From Nereocystis luetkeana (Eukaryota > Sar > Phaeophyceae > Laminariales > Laminariaceae): a DNA stretch of 64,000 nt. Each line of letters starts with the position of its first letter. The first letter of the stretch is position 1. The position numbers and the translations under genes were made by a program. Positions 33,956-43,310 of the stretch are shown in pieces. Where the stretch lies: contig JARUPZ010000024.1 in assembly GCA_031213475.1 (NCBI GenBank), forward strand, positions 1,550,001 through 1,614,000, in the 5' to 3' direction. The notes under the pieces were generated by a model that saw nothing but the letters and a program-made list of their open reading frames with translations, searched no databases and had not been told where the DNA came from.

Positions 33956-35371
33956 TCAAAGGTTCATCAGAAAATCCCGGTGGTAACGAAAAACCATGTT
34001 GTTGAGCGGCTTTGTTAAGAAGTCTGCGCGCTGCTCCTCCGACTCTACATGGGTAATAACAAACTCCCCCTTGGAAATAAGCTCTCGCAAAAAGTGGTGT
34101 CGAACATCGATGTGCTTAGAATTCGACGTGCACACTGGGTTTTGTGCCAGGTGCCTTGCCCCCTCGTTATCCTCGAAAACCGTAATGCATCGCTCCCCGA
34201 ACCCCGGAAAAATGAAACTCCAAACGTAGCGCAAGAACATCGCCTCCTTGATAGTGTCTGCTAGTGCTACATATTCGGCCTCAGTGGTCGAGAGCGTAAC
34301 GCCTTTCTGCGTCCTAGAAAACCAGCACACACACGCCCCAGCACACATGATAGCCCCACCTGAAACTGACCTCCTGTCAGTGGCTTTGTTGGCGTAGTCC
34401 GCATCCGCAAACGCTACCAGTTCAAGCCCGCTACCCTTCTGAAACGTAATGCCGAAATCACTCGTAGAAAAAACATACTCTAAAATACCGACCGCTGTCT
34501 CCCAGTGTACTTCCCTCGGCCTATTCGTGTACCTCGCTACCGCCCTCACCGCGTTCGCAATATCCGGTCGTGTTTGGTTCGCAAGCCACATCAAGCACCC
34601 CACCAACTCGCGGAAAGGCCAATCACCCACGGGTTCATTCTCGTCGAACTCTTCGAGCTTCACACCAGTCGAAAGCGGATTATTCCTCCCGGAACTAACA
34701 CCAAACCTCGCCGCGGTCCTTTCAGCGAACGCCTGCTGCGAAATCGTCAAAGTACCAGCATCCCAATCCCTCGAAAAACAACAACCAGCATACCACCGCA
34801 ACTCGCCCAGATTGTTGATCGGAACAAGGCTGTTCAGGTCTTCACAGAACTGATCGCACCTAGCCTTGCGCCCTACAGCAAAAATATCACCCACATGAAC
34901 CACTGTTACTATGGAGACAGAGCCCGACTCGACCAACCTCATGACACACGCGTCAGCGGGGCTCTGCTCAAAGCCTAGACTCTTCATGTGAGTGAGAAGG
35001 TGATTGTGCCACGACCTCGACGCTTGCTTCAAGCCATAGAGACTGCGGTTCAACCTGACTACCTTACCGGACATTTCGCCGCAGCCAGGGGGCAGTCGCA
35101 TGAAAACATCCTCATCCAAACTCGACTGCACGAACGCTTGCTCAGCATCAAAATGACACAAATCCAGACCCAACTCGCACGCAACGGCACCCAGCAAACG
35201 GAAACAAGACGCTGCAGGGGTCGGAGCAAAAGTCTCAAAGAAATCAATACCCTCACGCTGCTTGAAACCTCGTGCCACCAGCCTTGCTTTCGCCCGCACC
35301 ACATCACCATGCTCGTTGGACTTCCAGGCGAACACCCACTTCGCCGAGATGACGTTGAGCCCCTCTGGTTG
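33956..35371 (-). CDS. Copia pol, C-terminal part: reverse transcriptase and RNase H
   Basis: In frame with the upstream gag-pol frame but separated by one TAG (35374-35372). It holds most of the RVT_2-type reverse transcriptase. The first catalytic Asp is present in HFDAEQAF, and the substrate-contact segment SLYGLKQASRSW is intact. The second motif reads HVGD (34897-34886) where copia enzymes have YVDD, so one catalytic Asp is Gly. RNase H follows with AFADADYAN, STTEAEYVAL, EDNEGARHLAQNP and the C-terminal KHIDVRHHFLRE motif, then stop. The protein would copy element RNA to cDNA in virus-like particles; with Gly in the catalytic pair this copy is predicted inactive. The internal ATG of the separate frame is not a natural start. 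Confidence 0.88.
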   Translation of the reverse strand, partial: QPEGLNVISAKWVFAWKSNEHGDVVRAKARLVARGFKQREGIDFFETFAPTPAASCFRLLGAVACELGLDLCHFDAEQAFVQSSLDEDVFMRLPPGCGEMSGKVVRLNRSLYGLKQASRSWHNHLLTHMKSLGFEQSPADACVMRLVESGSVSIVTVVHVGDIFAVGRKARCDQFCEDLNSLVPINNLGELRWYAGCCFSRDWDAGTLTISQQAFAERTAARFGVSSGRNNPLSTGVKLEEFDENEPVGDWPFRELVGCLMWLANQTRPDIANAVRAVARYTNRPREVHWETAVGILEYVFSTSDFGITFQKGSGLELVAFADADYANKATDRRSVSGGAIMCAGACVCWFSRTQKGVTLSTTEAEYVALADTIKEAMFLRYVWSFIFPGFGERCITVFEDNEGARHLAQNPVCTSNSKHIDVRHHFLRELISKGEFVITHVESEEQRADFLTKPLNNMVFRYHRDFLMNL

Positions 35372-38300
35372 CTACGTCGCTCCAAACGTCCCCGCGTCCG
35401 CCAGTCCATGATATTCCTTGTCCATCGCCTGCCTCCAGATCGTCGAATACTCGTCCACACACGCTTCAGCATACGAGCTCGGCGTCGAAAGCTCGCTTGC
35501 CGGGCGCGTGGGAAGGGGAGGATTCTCGCGCGGTGGGGCTTGGTGGAAAAGTACATGGCCTATACCTTCCCGTGCTGCCATCAGCGATAGCAGCCCATGC
35601 CCCATAGCCTCGCGGTTCCGCGCGGTCTCCCCTCTTGTCCGCCCCCTCAGAACGTCCCCTTCCTCCGGGTGTCGTCCAGCTTCCCCCACTGTCCGACCAC
35701 CCTGTACACCGCCGCCACCCTCCTGGTGCCGTGCAGTCTCCCCCCTTGTCCGCCCCCTCAGTACGTCCCCTTCCTCCGGGTGTCGTCCAGCTTCCCCCAC
35801 TGTCCGACCACCCTGCACACCGCCGCCACCTTCCTGGTGTCGTGCAGTCTCCCCCCTGGTCCGCCCCCTCAGTACGTCGCCATCCTCCGGGTCCGGGATA
35901 TAAGAACCCAGTTCCCGAGCAGCACGCTGCGAAAGCTGTGGCTGCGATGACTGCTGCGGCGGCGACGGCGATGATCTCGGCGGCGGTGGCGACGGCGGTG
36001 GCGGTGACGGTGGCAGTGGCGGCGGCGGTGACGATGACGGCGGCAGCGACGGCGACGGTGACGGCGGGGGCGGTGGCGACGGCGACGGCGGCGGCGGCGG
36101 CGGTAGCGGCGGTGATGACGGCGGTAGCGGCGGCAGCAGTGGGGATGGGGACGGTAATTCGGGCCATACGTCAGGGCCTCTCAGAGGCTCCGGCGTACCC
36201 GGGGGCGGTGGTGACGGCAACGGCGGCGGCGGGGAGCTCTCCTCCTCCGAAGGCAGTAACCCCACGAACGGCTTCCTCGGGTGCTCCCAAGTGACGTCGC
36301 GGGAGAACGACCTCCGGCCAGATGCCAGCAGAATATTGCTGCAGTCAGCTGCGTGGTGGTTGCCGCCGTTGAGGTAGAAACAAGCCTCCGCCTTCGGCTC
36401 GGTCTTCAAGCTCCTCCTGACGTGGTGGAAACCTGGCTTCAAAAATGGGAGCAGCCGCGCAAACGGTGCTCTCCCGTAAAATTTGCGGTACGGCGAGTGC
36501 ATTTCCGGCTTGTCCCTCACCCTTGCCGTCATGTTGATGACGTCGCTCGCGTACACGCAGGACTCAGCCCAAAGGGGCTGCGTCGCCGGCATCCTTGCAT
36601 CGCCGAACAGGCGGGGGGCCTCCAGGCGGGACGCCATTGCAAGCTCCAGCGTCATCGCATTTCGCCGCTCGACCACGCCGTCATGCTTCGGAGAATCGAC
36701 GGGCGTGTGCTCGCGGCGGATACCGTGGTGGTTGAGCAGCTCCACGAACTCCGCCTTGGTGAACTCGGTGCCGTTGTCCGAGCGAAGGCACTCCACGATG
36801 GACGGAACACCCTTGGCGTTGATGTCGGCCAGAAAACCAGCGAAGACCTTCGGGACGTCGGACTTCCGCTTCAAGAAATACGGCCATCCCAGTCGCGAGT
36901 AGTCGTCGACGATCATCATGTACTGCGCACCGCCAGCAGACGTCGACTGCTGTCCCGACAGATCCACGAACAGACGTTCCAGAGGCCTGGTGGAGCGGCA
37001 CTCGGTCGTCCATGGCACCGCCATCCTCCTCCCCTTCGCCTCAGAACATCCAGCACACGAAACCAACTCCCCAAAAACCTTAATGCCCATCTGGCGTGCC
37101 GTCTCACGGAGAGTGTCAGCATGGGAGTGGGCAAGGGAAACGTGAAGGTCGTTAATATCAATCCTCCGCATTTTTCCGGGAGCCAAAACAGCGGCAGCAA
37201 TCGGGGTCTCTACAGTCCGCGTGGCGTCTACGTACGAACCTGCGTCCTTACGCATAAAGGACAATTGCCCATCCAACAAGTGAGCTCCCTGGGAATCTAA
37301 AGTCACCGGGCATTTCAGCATTACTGCGTGAAGTGAAAACAGGTTGAACCGAACACCGGGCACGTAGGCTACGTCCAAAAGCCTAACCTGGACATCACAC
37401 TGCGGGCTGTGCATTACCATCGGAATCTGTCCGAAGTACTCGACCTTCAGTGACCTCATGTCACCGACGACCAAACTACTCTTACCGGGGGGAGGGGGGT
37501 AACAGCCTACCATACCAAAGGGGTTTCCAGTTACGTGAAAGGTTGCTCCCGAATCCGCCACCCACTCTTCCCTCCCACTAGCCCAAAACAAATCGTCGCT
37601 AAAAATACTCTTGCCTTGGTGCGCAAACTGCGCGGTGAGGAGGTGCGGGTCGAACGTAGGCGTAGGGTTGCCGTTGTTCGCTGGGCCAGGGGAAGGGAAA
37701 GTGCTCGAGGAGGGTTGTTGTGACGGGAAAGCTCCGGCTGAGGTATACCCACCACTGCCGTAGGGCGTCTCCTGCTGCCAGCCACCTCCGTAGTATATCT
37801 GTTGAGGGGGAGGGGCAGCAGTACTCGGGACTGCGACGTTCATCTGCGGGGCGGCTGCCGGGCAAGCTGCGGCGTAGTGGCCGTGTTTGCTACACCGAAA
37901 ACAGACCCCCTTGCTCCTCGGTTGCGTGTTGTTCGACGGGAAACCCCAGCCCGCCGGAGTCATTACGGGCGGCGGGGGCATAGGGGGCATTGCCCCTGGT
38001 GGTGGCTCGATTGGTACCCAACCCATGGGCGGGACCGCCCCACCCGCACCGAAGGGGTCGGGACCGGAGTTATCCCAACGGTACCTGCAGGCCACGGCAT
38101 CCCAACGCCATTTGGGGCCGGTAATTCCCCCCGGCGAAGCTCCTCCCCGGTTGCCATCATGCCGACGGGGACGATGCTGCTGCTGCTGGTACTGCTGTTG
38201 CTGGGGTTGTTGCTGCTGCTGCTGCTGTTGATGGTACTGCTGCTGCTGCTGGGGTCGCTGCTGCTGCTGCCGCTGCTGCTGCGGTTGCTGCTGATACTGC

Positions 38301-39391
38301 TGCTGCTGTTGATACTGCTGCTGCTGCTGCTGCTGCTGCTGATACTGCTGCTGCTGCTGCGGCTGCTGCCCACCCTTGTACCTCCCGCCTCTCCTGTCCC
38401 TCCTTTCCCTTCCTGGACCCGCACCTCCACCACTGGTAGGCTGCGCACCTCCGGCGTACAAAGCATGCTGGTTTCCCACTCCCTGCACACCCAACGCCTT
38501 GGAAACCATTTCTTTATCTGCCTTATCGTTTGCGTACGCATCGCGGATGATCTCATCGATCTCGGAACGGGGGATGGACGGGCGGGAAAGAACGGACTTG
38601 CTTTGTATCATATATAGAGGCGAGAGGTTCGTCACGATATGTCGGTTAACCTCTTCCACACTCATCCCACAGCCAAGCATGGCCAGCTCATCTGCTGCCT
38701 TATCCACCCTCCCTAGGAACAGCACGGGGTTTTCGTCCTCGACCATTCTGATGGTTGTAAACTCTCTCTTCAGTCTATGGGTGGCCGCTATTGTCCTTGG
38801 CATGTAGTAATCTTCTAATTCCTTCCATGCACCACTTGGCGACATTGCCTTCTGCATTCTGAACTCAGCCATTGCGTATCCAGTCATTGCTTCCATCATC
38901 AGTCCATAAACTAATCGGGCATCCCTAATCTCCTGAGGAGAATGCCTCGATGCTAGCTCCTCTTCCGACACCCTCACGTCACCAACCATAACAGGGGTTG
39001 ACGTGCTTAACACATGAAGGCACCCTAGGGATGACAGGTACGCTTCGAACTTGCTACGCCACATACTAAAGTGGGCTTCTATGTTATCGAATTTGGGGGG
39101 TCTCGACTGGGACAAACTAGGGCGGTATAAAGAAGTGTTTGGTGACATGCCTGGACGGGCTCCCAGCCCAGGTGTCGTCACCGTCGATGCTGCTGGTTCC
39201 CTCGCAGCTGCTTCTCCTCTCGCCCCCCCACCGGCCCCCCCTTCCATTCCTTCTTGCGGCGCGTTCCTCTCGGCGCCCAGCTTCTGCTCTTCTATCATCT
39301 TCTCCAGGATCTCGATTTTCTCTTTCATCCTCAGCATCTCTTCCATGGCCACGCTTGTTTCCTGACTAGACATGCCATCTGAACCAGACAT
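35372..39391 (-). CDS. Copia gag-pol, N-terminal part: gag, protease, integrase, start of RT
   Basis: From the first in-frame ATG (39391-39389) 1,339 codons run to TAG; the frame is open for 16 codons upstream without ATG. Gag includes a long Gln-rich tract (38167-38370) and a CCHC zinc knuckle CFRCSKHGHYAAAC near 37870-37910. The protease site is VADSGAT (about 37545-37565). A His-Cys zinc-binding segment (HVSLAHSH...CAGC) precedes integrase, whose D-D-E residues lie in FVDLSG, LRSDNGTEF and GVVERRN (36962, 36780, 36670 approx.). After integrase comes a Pro/Ser-rich linker (about 35935-36230), then a 37-residue tandem repeat (111-bp period, starts at 35637, 35748, 35859). The RT N-terminus (WRQAMDKEYHGL) is followed by TAG. 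The polyprotein is large for the family because of the linker. Confidence 0.9.
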   Translation of the reverse strand: MSGSDGMSSQETSVAMEEMLRMKEKIEILEKMIEEQKLGAERNAPQEGMEGGAGGGARGEAAAREPAASTVTTPGLGARPGMSPNTSLYRPSLSQSRPPKFDNIEAHFSMWRSKFEAYLSSLGCLHVLSTSTPVMVGDVRVSEEELASRHSPQEIRDARLVYGLMMEAMTGYAMAEFRMQKAMSPSGAWKELEDYYMPRTIAATHRLKREFTTIRMVEDENPVLFLGRVDKAADELAMLGCGMSVEEVNRHIVTNLSPLYMIQSKSVLSRPSIPRSEIDEIIRDAYANDKADKEMVSKALGVQGVGNQHALYAGGAQPTSGGGAGPGRERRDRRGGRYKGGQQPQQQQQYQQQQQQQQQYQQQQQYQQQPQQQRQQQQRPQQQQQYHQQQQQQQQPQQQQYQQQQHRPRRHDGNRGGASPGGITGPKWRWDAVACRYRWDNSGPDPFGAGGAVPPMGWVPIEPPPGAMPPMPPPPVMTPAGWGFPSNNTQPRSKGVCFRCSKHGHYAAACPAAAPQMNVAVPSTAAPPPQQIYYGGGWQQETPYGSGGYTSAGAFPSQQPSSSTFPSPGPANNGNPTPTFDPHLLTAQFAHQGKSIFSDDLFWASGREEWVADSGATFHVTGNPFGMVGCYPPPPGKSSLVVGDMRSLKVEYFGQIPMVMHSPQCDVQVRLLDVAYVPGVRFNLFSLHAVMLKCPVTLDSQGAHLLDGQLSFMRKDAGSYVDATRTVETPIAAAVLAPGKMRRIDINDLHVSLAHSHADTLRETARQMGIKVFGELVSCAGCSEAKGRRMAVPWTTECRSTRPLERLFVDLSGQQSTSAGGAQYMMIVDDYSRLGWPYFLKRKSDVPKVFAGFLADINAKGVPSIVECLRSDNGTEFTKAEFVELLNHHGIRREHTPVDSPKHDGVVERRNAMTLELAMASRLEAPRLFGDARMPATQPLWAESCVYASDVINMTARVRDKPEMHSPYRKFYGRAPFARLLPFLKPGFHHVRRSLKTEPKAEACFYLNGGNHHAADCSNILLASGRRSFSRDVTWEHPRKPFVGLLPSEEESSPPPPLPSPPPPGTPEPLRGPDVWPELPSPSPLLPPLPPSSPPLPPPPPPSPSPPPPPSPSPSLPPSSSPPPPLPPSPPPPSPPPPRSSPSPPQQSSQPQLSQRAARELGSYIPDPEDGDVLRGRTRGETARHQEGGGGVQGGRTVGEAGRHPEEGDVLRGRTRGETARHQEGGGGVQGGRTVGEAGRHPEEGDVLRGRTRGETARNREAMGHGLLSLMAAREGIGHVLFHQAPPRENPPLPTRPASELSTPSSYAEACVDEYSTIWRQAMDKEYHGLADAGTFGAT

Positions 39392-39463
39392 GTCGGAAGG
39401 TTCCCACCTCTCTAGGTTGGCCTCGGCTACGCTTGCCAATAGAAGATCACCGGTTCACTAGTG

Positions 39464-39723
39464 TGTTGATTGATCTCTAAAGGTATAGACGCAGCTGGCA
39501 CGGGAACGCGTGGTTGACTCCAGACAATAACACGGAACTTCTCTTATATATATATTATTACGTATCAGTGCTGTCGAGTGACTCAGGTGGCGGCGCATCC
39601 ACACGATTATCCATCACATTGCAGGCACAATTAATCTCCCGCTCTTATAATCCCACATCAAGATATGGAACTCCCTGATACTAAATGAAACATCTACGTC
39701 GTGTCTATTGAGCACAGTCAATA
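39464..39723 (-). repeat. 5' LTR of the copia element (260 bp)
   Basis: Same sequence as 32896-33153 with one additional TA. The 72-bp leader between this LTR and the gag ATG begins CACTAGTGAACCGG on the element strand, with no TGG start for a standard tRNA primer. The element is expected to be transcribed leftwards from this LTR. Confidence 0.92.
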
Positions 39724-39728
39724 GGATC

Positions 39729-40570
39729 TTCCTTTCTTTACAAATAGTGCACTGCACATGAACCTAAAGCTGACTTTCTTTTCAGTTGTGTCGCCCCCTC
39801 AGGGGAGTGTAGCCCTACGCACTCTGACTGGCTGATCTGTACCAGAAACCGGTGTATTACAAGCGGCTCAGTCAACCTGGAATATATCCGAGCCACAGCA
39901 TCCCGAGCCGACCGAACCAACCTACCAGGTAGAGTCTTTCCAAGCACGACATCCAAGCCGGCCGAATCAACCTAGAGTCTCACCAAGCACAGCACCCAAG
40001 CACTGACCACTGGCATACGGCTCGGTTCAGGGTTTGGGTCTGAGGGTCGGCTTTGGGCGCCAAGCACAAACCCCCCCGTAAGTACTCGTTATCAAGGTGT
40101 GTTACCACGCCTCGAAGAACAAGCTCCAAAATCGGGTTGTCCATGACCCTGCATGGCTCGGCGGGGTGGGGCGCAGTCCCTTGAAAACATCCAGGCCGCG
40201 CGACTTTGGACGCCCAGGGCAAGGGACTCAGACGTGCGTCTTAATGTGCCTCCTGCGGGCTCCGCAGCTGATAGCGAGAGAAATGACCGGCGGCCGGCGG
40301 AGGAGACCTTTCAATTGAGCGAAAAAATGTTTATTATACTTGCACCTGGTACGGATTATATGTTTTTGTATGTTCTATGGTCACAAGGCTGTGGGCCATT
40401 AATAGGCAACAAGGGGAAATCGTAGATGAGAAGGAACGTTGCATTTTCCACATGCATGGGCCATTTCCGACCAAAGCACTTCGAAAAAGGACGGCATTTT
40501 TTTTAGGTGTGATGGTCGGCGGTTTCCGAAAAAAAACCCGCCACGTTCGCTTGCTATACCGCAACTACTA
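39729..40570. other. Intron sequence without recognised gene
   Basis: A CCAAGCACAGCA(T/C)CC(G/A)AGC(C/A)-like segment is repeated at about 39890-40000 (with AGAGTCT(T/C)(T/A)CCAAGCAC). No domain-bearing frame. Confidence 0.4.
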
Positions 40571-40675
40571 TTACGGGGAACCATAGTTAATAGGACCAAA
40601 TAGTGTTGGTAAAAATGGTTAACTATATAGGTTTTTATGTGTACCATAGGTCCTATTAAGTATGGTGCCCCGTAA
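40571..40675 (+). mobile_element. M1 MITE copy D, 105 bp
   Basis: TTACGGGGAACCATAGTTAA at the left and TTAAGTATGGTGCCCCGTAA at the right, flanked by TA (40569-40570, 40676-40677). Confidence 0.88.
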
Positions 40676-41561
40676 TATTAATACCAGGTACCATGGTAAA
40701 CCGTACGTATACCACCGTATGTCCCGGAATACAAGGACAGCTTGGATTCCATAATAATGTGAAGACGGTCCTTGTATGTTCGTGCGGAAATACGTCGGCC
40801 GTGCCGCCGCGACCGGGGCTCATCTGTCGGTGACGGGCCGTCATGGCGACACGTCCTTGTTTTCTCTAAGGAGGCGTCGTCGGGACGCACGACTCAAGAA
40901 GACCAAACAACACCATACCACACCCGCCCTAGAACGTAACGAAAGAACAACGGAAACAAACCAGTCCTTGGGGTGGTAGAGATTTCCGGGCGAAATTACC
41001 CAAAAAACTACCGGTACTTTATTTTTTATTTTTTCAGATTATCTGCTCACTTGGTTTTATTTTAGTAGAACCCCCCTCCCGTGCCTGGGTCTCGAAAATG
41101 GATATCTCGTGGGTTGTCGGGGGGGGGGGGTATTCACGTACCCCCCTTGAGGTGTCGCATTTTTTATTTTTTATAAGAATATGACTGACAATTCCGGATA
41201 ACCCGGGTGATTCGATAAGACACTCCGATTTTTATCCGAACAGATTTTCTTCAAAACCGAGGGAAGCACAACGCAAACCATGTTTGAATGGAGGATTTTT
41301 TGGGGAAAAAAAAACTCTTCAAAACCGAGGGAAACACAACGCAAACCAGGTTTGAATGGAGGATTTTTTGGGAAAAAAAAAACTCGCCCAGGCCTTCTCC
41401 GTAGATGTGTCGCCTGGCGTATAGTATACCTGGTCGTGCACTCTCCCCGTTTTTGAGAGAAAGACTGCTCTGGGCCGAAATATAAGGACCGTTTATACGT
41501 TAATATCAATCCCATGCGGTTCTCATATTTTCTCGCGGGGTTTTATGTACGGCAACCACTA
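40676..41561. other. Intron sequence without recognised gene; 68-bp duplication
   Basis: At 41246-41385 a 68-bp unit (TCTTCAAAACCGAGGGAA, CACAACGCAAACCA, TTTGAATGGAGGATTTTTTG) is present twice in tandem. A G-run lies at 41120-41130. Confidence 0.5.
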
Positions 41562-41665
41562 TTTCGGGGGGCCATATTAAATAGGACCTACGGTACACCC
41601 AAAAACCTATATGTATCGCTATTTTTACTCACAATATTTGGTTCTATTTCTATGGTCCCCCGTAA
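41562..41665 (-). mobile_element. M1 MITE copy E, 104 bp
   Basis: More diverged: TTTCGGGGGGCCATATTAAA at the left and TTCTATGGTCCCCCGTAA at the right, bordered by TA (41560-41561, 41666-41667). Reverse orientation like copy A (AACAATATTTGG-like segment near the right end). Confidence 0.8.
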
Positions 41666-42181
41666 TAGACTCTACGGCACACAGGGTCTCACGGTTGGTG
41701 GTGTTGGCCGAACCGAACTCAACTCTGAAAAGTCGGTGGTTAGTCGATCGCCTCTGCGTGTGTGTTCGCAGATGCGATCGATTGTTGAGTGCACTTTTGT
41801 CGGGGCTGTGTGCTCGGGATCGGGAAGGTCGGATTGAAATATTTTCAGTTTTTCGTATGTATGTACATAAGACTCGATGTACGGTGAAAAGCGAAACAGG
41901 AGGATGTGAAGCGGGACCCCTCCCCCCCCCAAAGAACATGCGGCATAAAACAAAAGATTCACATCTCCCATTTTCGCTCTTTTCCCCGTACATTTCAAGT
42001 CATACCAGACGAAAGTCTGAGAGGACTGAAACCCGACGTATCCCACTCCAGGCACACAATCTGACAAGCGCAATCGTGTCTACTCTACACACGTAAGAGA
42101 GGTGGTTATTGCCGTCTTTTTGGAGCTTGAGTGGTTAGAACTTGGGCGTTTATTTGAAAGTGCAAACATATTTTTGTGCAG

Positions 42182-42333
42182 CGACACGACGCCCGGCCGG
42201 GATGGCTCGAGCAAAAAAACACAGCCATTCCTCCCGGACAGGGGGAACGCGTCGGACAACCAGGCAAGAAGTGATGCCCCTCTGTGTATCGAAATCGAGC
42301 CGGAGGAGTCGGAGTGGATCGCTTGCCCGCGAG
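42182..42333 (+). CDS. Candidate internal exon of an unrecognised gene
   Basis: After a poly-T/acceptor (ATTTTTGTGCAG), a 152-bp stretch of higher GC reads DTTPGRDGSSKK, FLPDRGNASDN, IEIEPEESEWIACPR and ends at CGAG|GTAGAT. Start phase 2, end phase 1. Inserting it into the twin-CX9C mRNA would break that frame. Its start phase fits the end of the SAP exon (21766), but the intervening first exon of the twin-CX9C gene argues against that. No domain is recognised. Confidence 0.25.
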
Positions 42334-42769
42334 GTAGATAGAAGGTTAACACCTCGGACATGTTCTGATTTTGATTGGTCGGACTGTGCGTTCGTTTCAA
42401 TTCGTATTAATCCCTTTGTCTCTCTTTGTGTGTCTTTTTCTTGTCTACCTGTCTGTCTGTCTGTCTGTCTGTCTTACTTTGTCTCCTTTTTCTCGCCTCA
42501 GTTTGTCTGGTTTGTGCACGATATGATGGTGTGATTTGCTTCTCGTACCCTGTGCTCTTGGCATTTCTTGGGCTAATTTCCTAATTTGCGATGTATTCTG
42601 TATTCCACAGCAGTAGAAATATATCGTATTGATAGATTGTGACCGCAAAGCTGACACCACTCCGAGCCGATTTATAACGGCCGCATGGCTTAAATGTTAA
42701 TACACAAATGATCCTTCTATTCAAGAACGTACCTTCCTCAAGGCGAAGAGTGAAGCGTACACGGACTTG

Positions 42770-43075
42770 TTTTTTCATTCCATCCCATTCGTCACCTTCA
42801 CCACTTTTTTTTAAATCTCTGTCACCCCCCCTTTTCGTCACGTACATGTCGCATAGCAGACACTCCTCTTCCTCCTCCTCCTCCTCCTCCTCCTCCTCCT
42901 CCTCCTCCTCCTCCTCCTCCTCCTCCTCCTCCTCCTCCTCCTCCTCGCCCTCTCTCCTCACTTCATGCGGTGCATCCCTTCATTGCTATACGTCGCGACA
43001 AGGCTTCGGCGTTTTCTTCCCCGCTCGACCCGCATCGAGCTGTGCTTACACGCGCTCACTCGGTGTGCTGGGCAG
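42770..43075 (-). repeat. SINE S1, diverged copy invaded by (CCT)n
   Basis: CATTCCATCCCATTCGTCACC at the left and CTTCGGCGTTTTCTTCCCCGC, CGACCCGCATCGAGCTGTGC at the right match the SINE body in reverse orientation. Between them (CCT)n at about 42865-42946 has expanded from the pyrimidine-rich part. The Ser- and Glu-run frames here are microsatellite translations. Confidence 0.55.
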
Positions 43076-43194
43076 CGATGTTTTGTGTGTGTGTGTTGTT
43101 GTCTGCCTTCACATCAACCCCTGTGGGTGTTTGAAGATATATTTATATATATATATTACATTATTATATTCATATAATATATATATATTATATA

Positions 43195-43310
43195 TATTAA
43201 TAGCGACCAAAGTAATGATAGTTTTGGTGGTATCTACCGTCCACGAGCAGCGTGAGGGCCTAGCAGCGTGGGTAGGAGGTAGGAATGATATCGTGCCCGT
43301 GGCGTACGAC
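43195..43310 (-). repeat. Dispersed repeat family R5, copy 5
   Basis: AATAGCGACCAAAGTAATG, GGTGGTATCTACCGTCCACG, CCTAGCAGCGTGGGTAGGAGG parallel 20405-20530. An AT-rich (TATA)n stretch precedes it at 43139-43200. The following 880 bp (43311-44189) show no supported gene. Confidence 0.55.

Larger units (their letters stand above)
32896..39723 (-). mobile_element. Ty1/copia LTR retrotransposon, complete structure
   Basis: Two LTRs (32896-33153 and 39464-39723) flank a gag-pol region on the minus strand. The whole is bordered by the exact 5-bp target duplication GGATC (32891-32895 and 39724-39728). Domain order is gag, zinc knuckle, protease, integrase, RT, RNase H; integrase before RT marks it as copia type. 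The LTRs differ only by one TA unit, so insertion is recent. A purine tract lies directly inside the 3' LTR (33154-33164). No canonical TGG-starting primer site follows the 5' LTR. Pol has an in-frame TAG and an altered RT catalytic motif. The element is antisense to its host gene's intron. Confidence 0.93.

Noticed and set aside
35418..38807. Long plus-strand frames (up to 339 codons) over the copia element
   Set aside because: They are antisense shadows of the gag-pol frame; their Ala/Val-, Pro- and Leu-rich runs come from its repeats.
21672..42333. Joining the SAP exon to the candidate exon at 42182
   Set aside because: Phases agree, but the intron would span the first exon of another gene on the same strand; no other evidence supports it.
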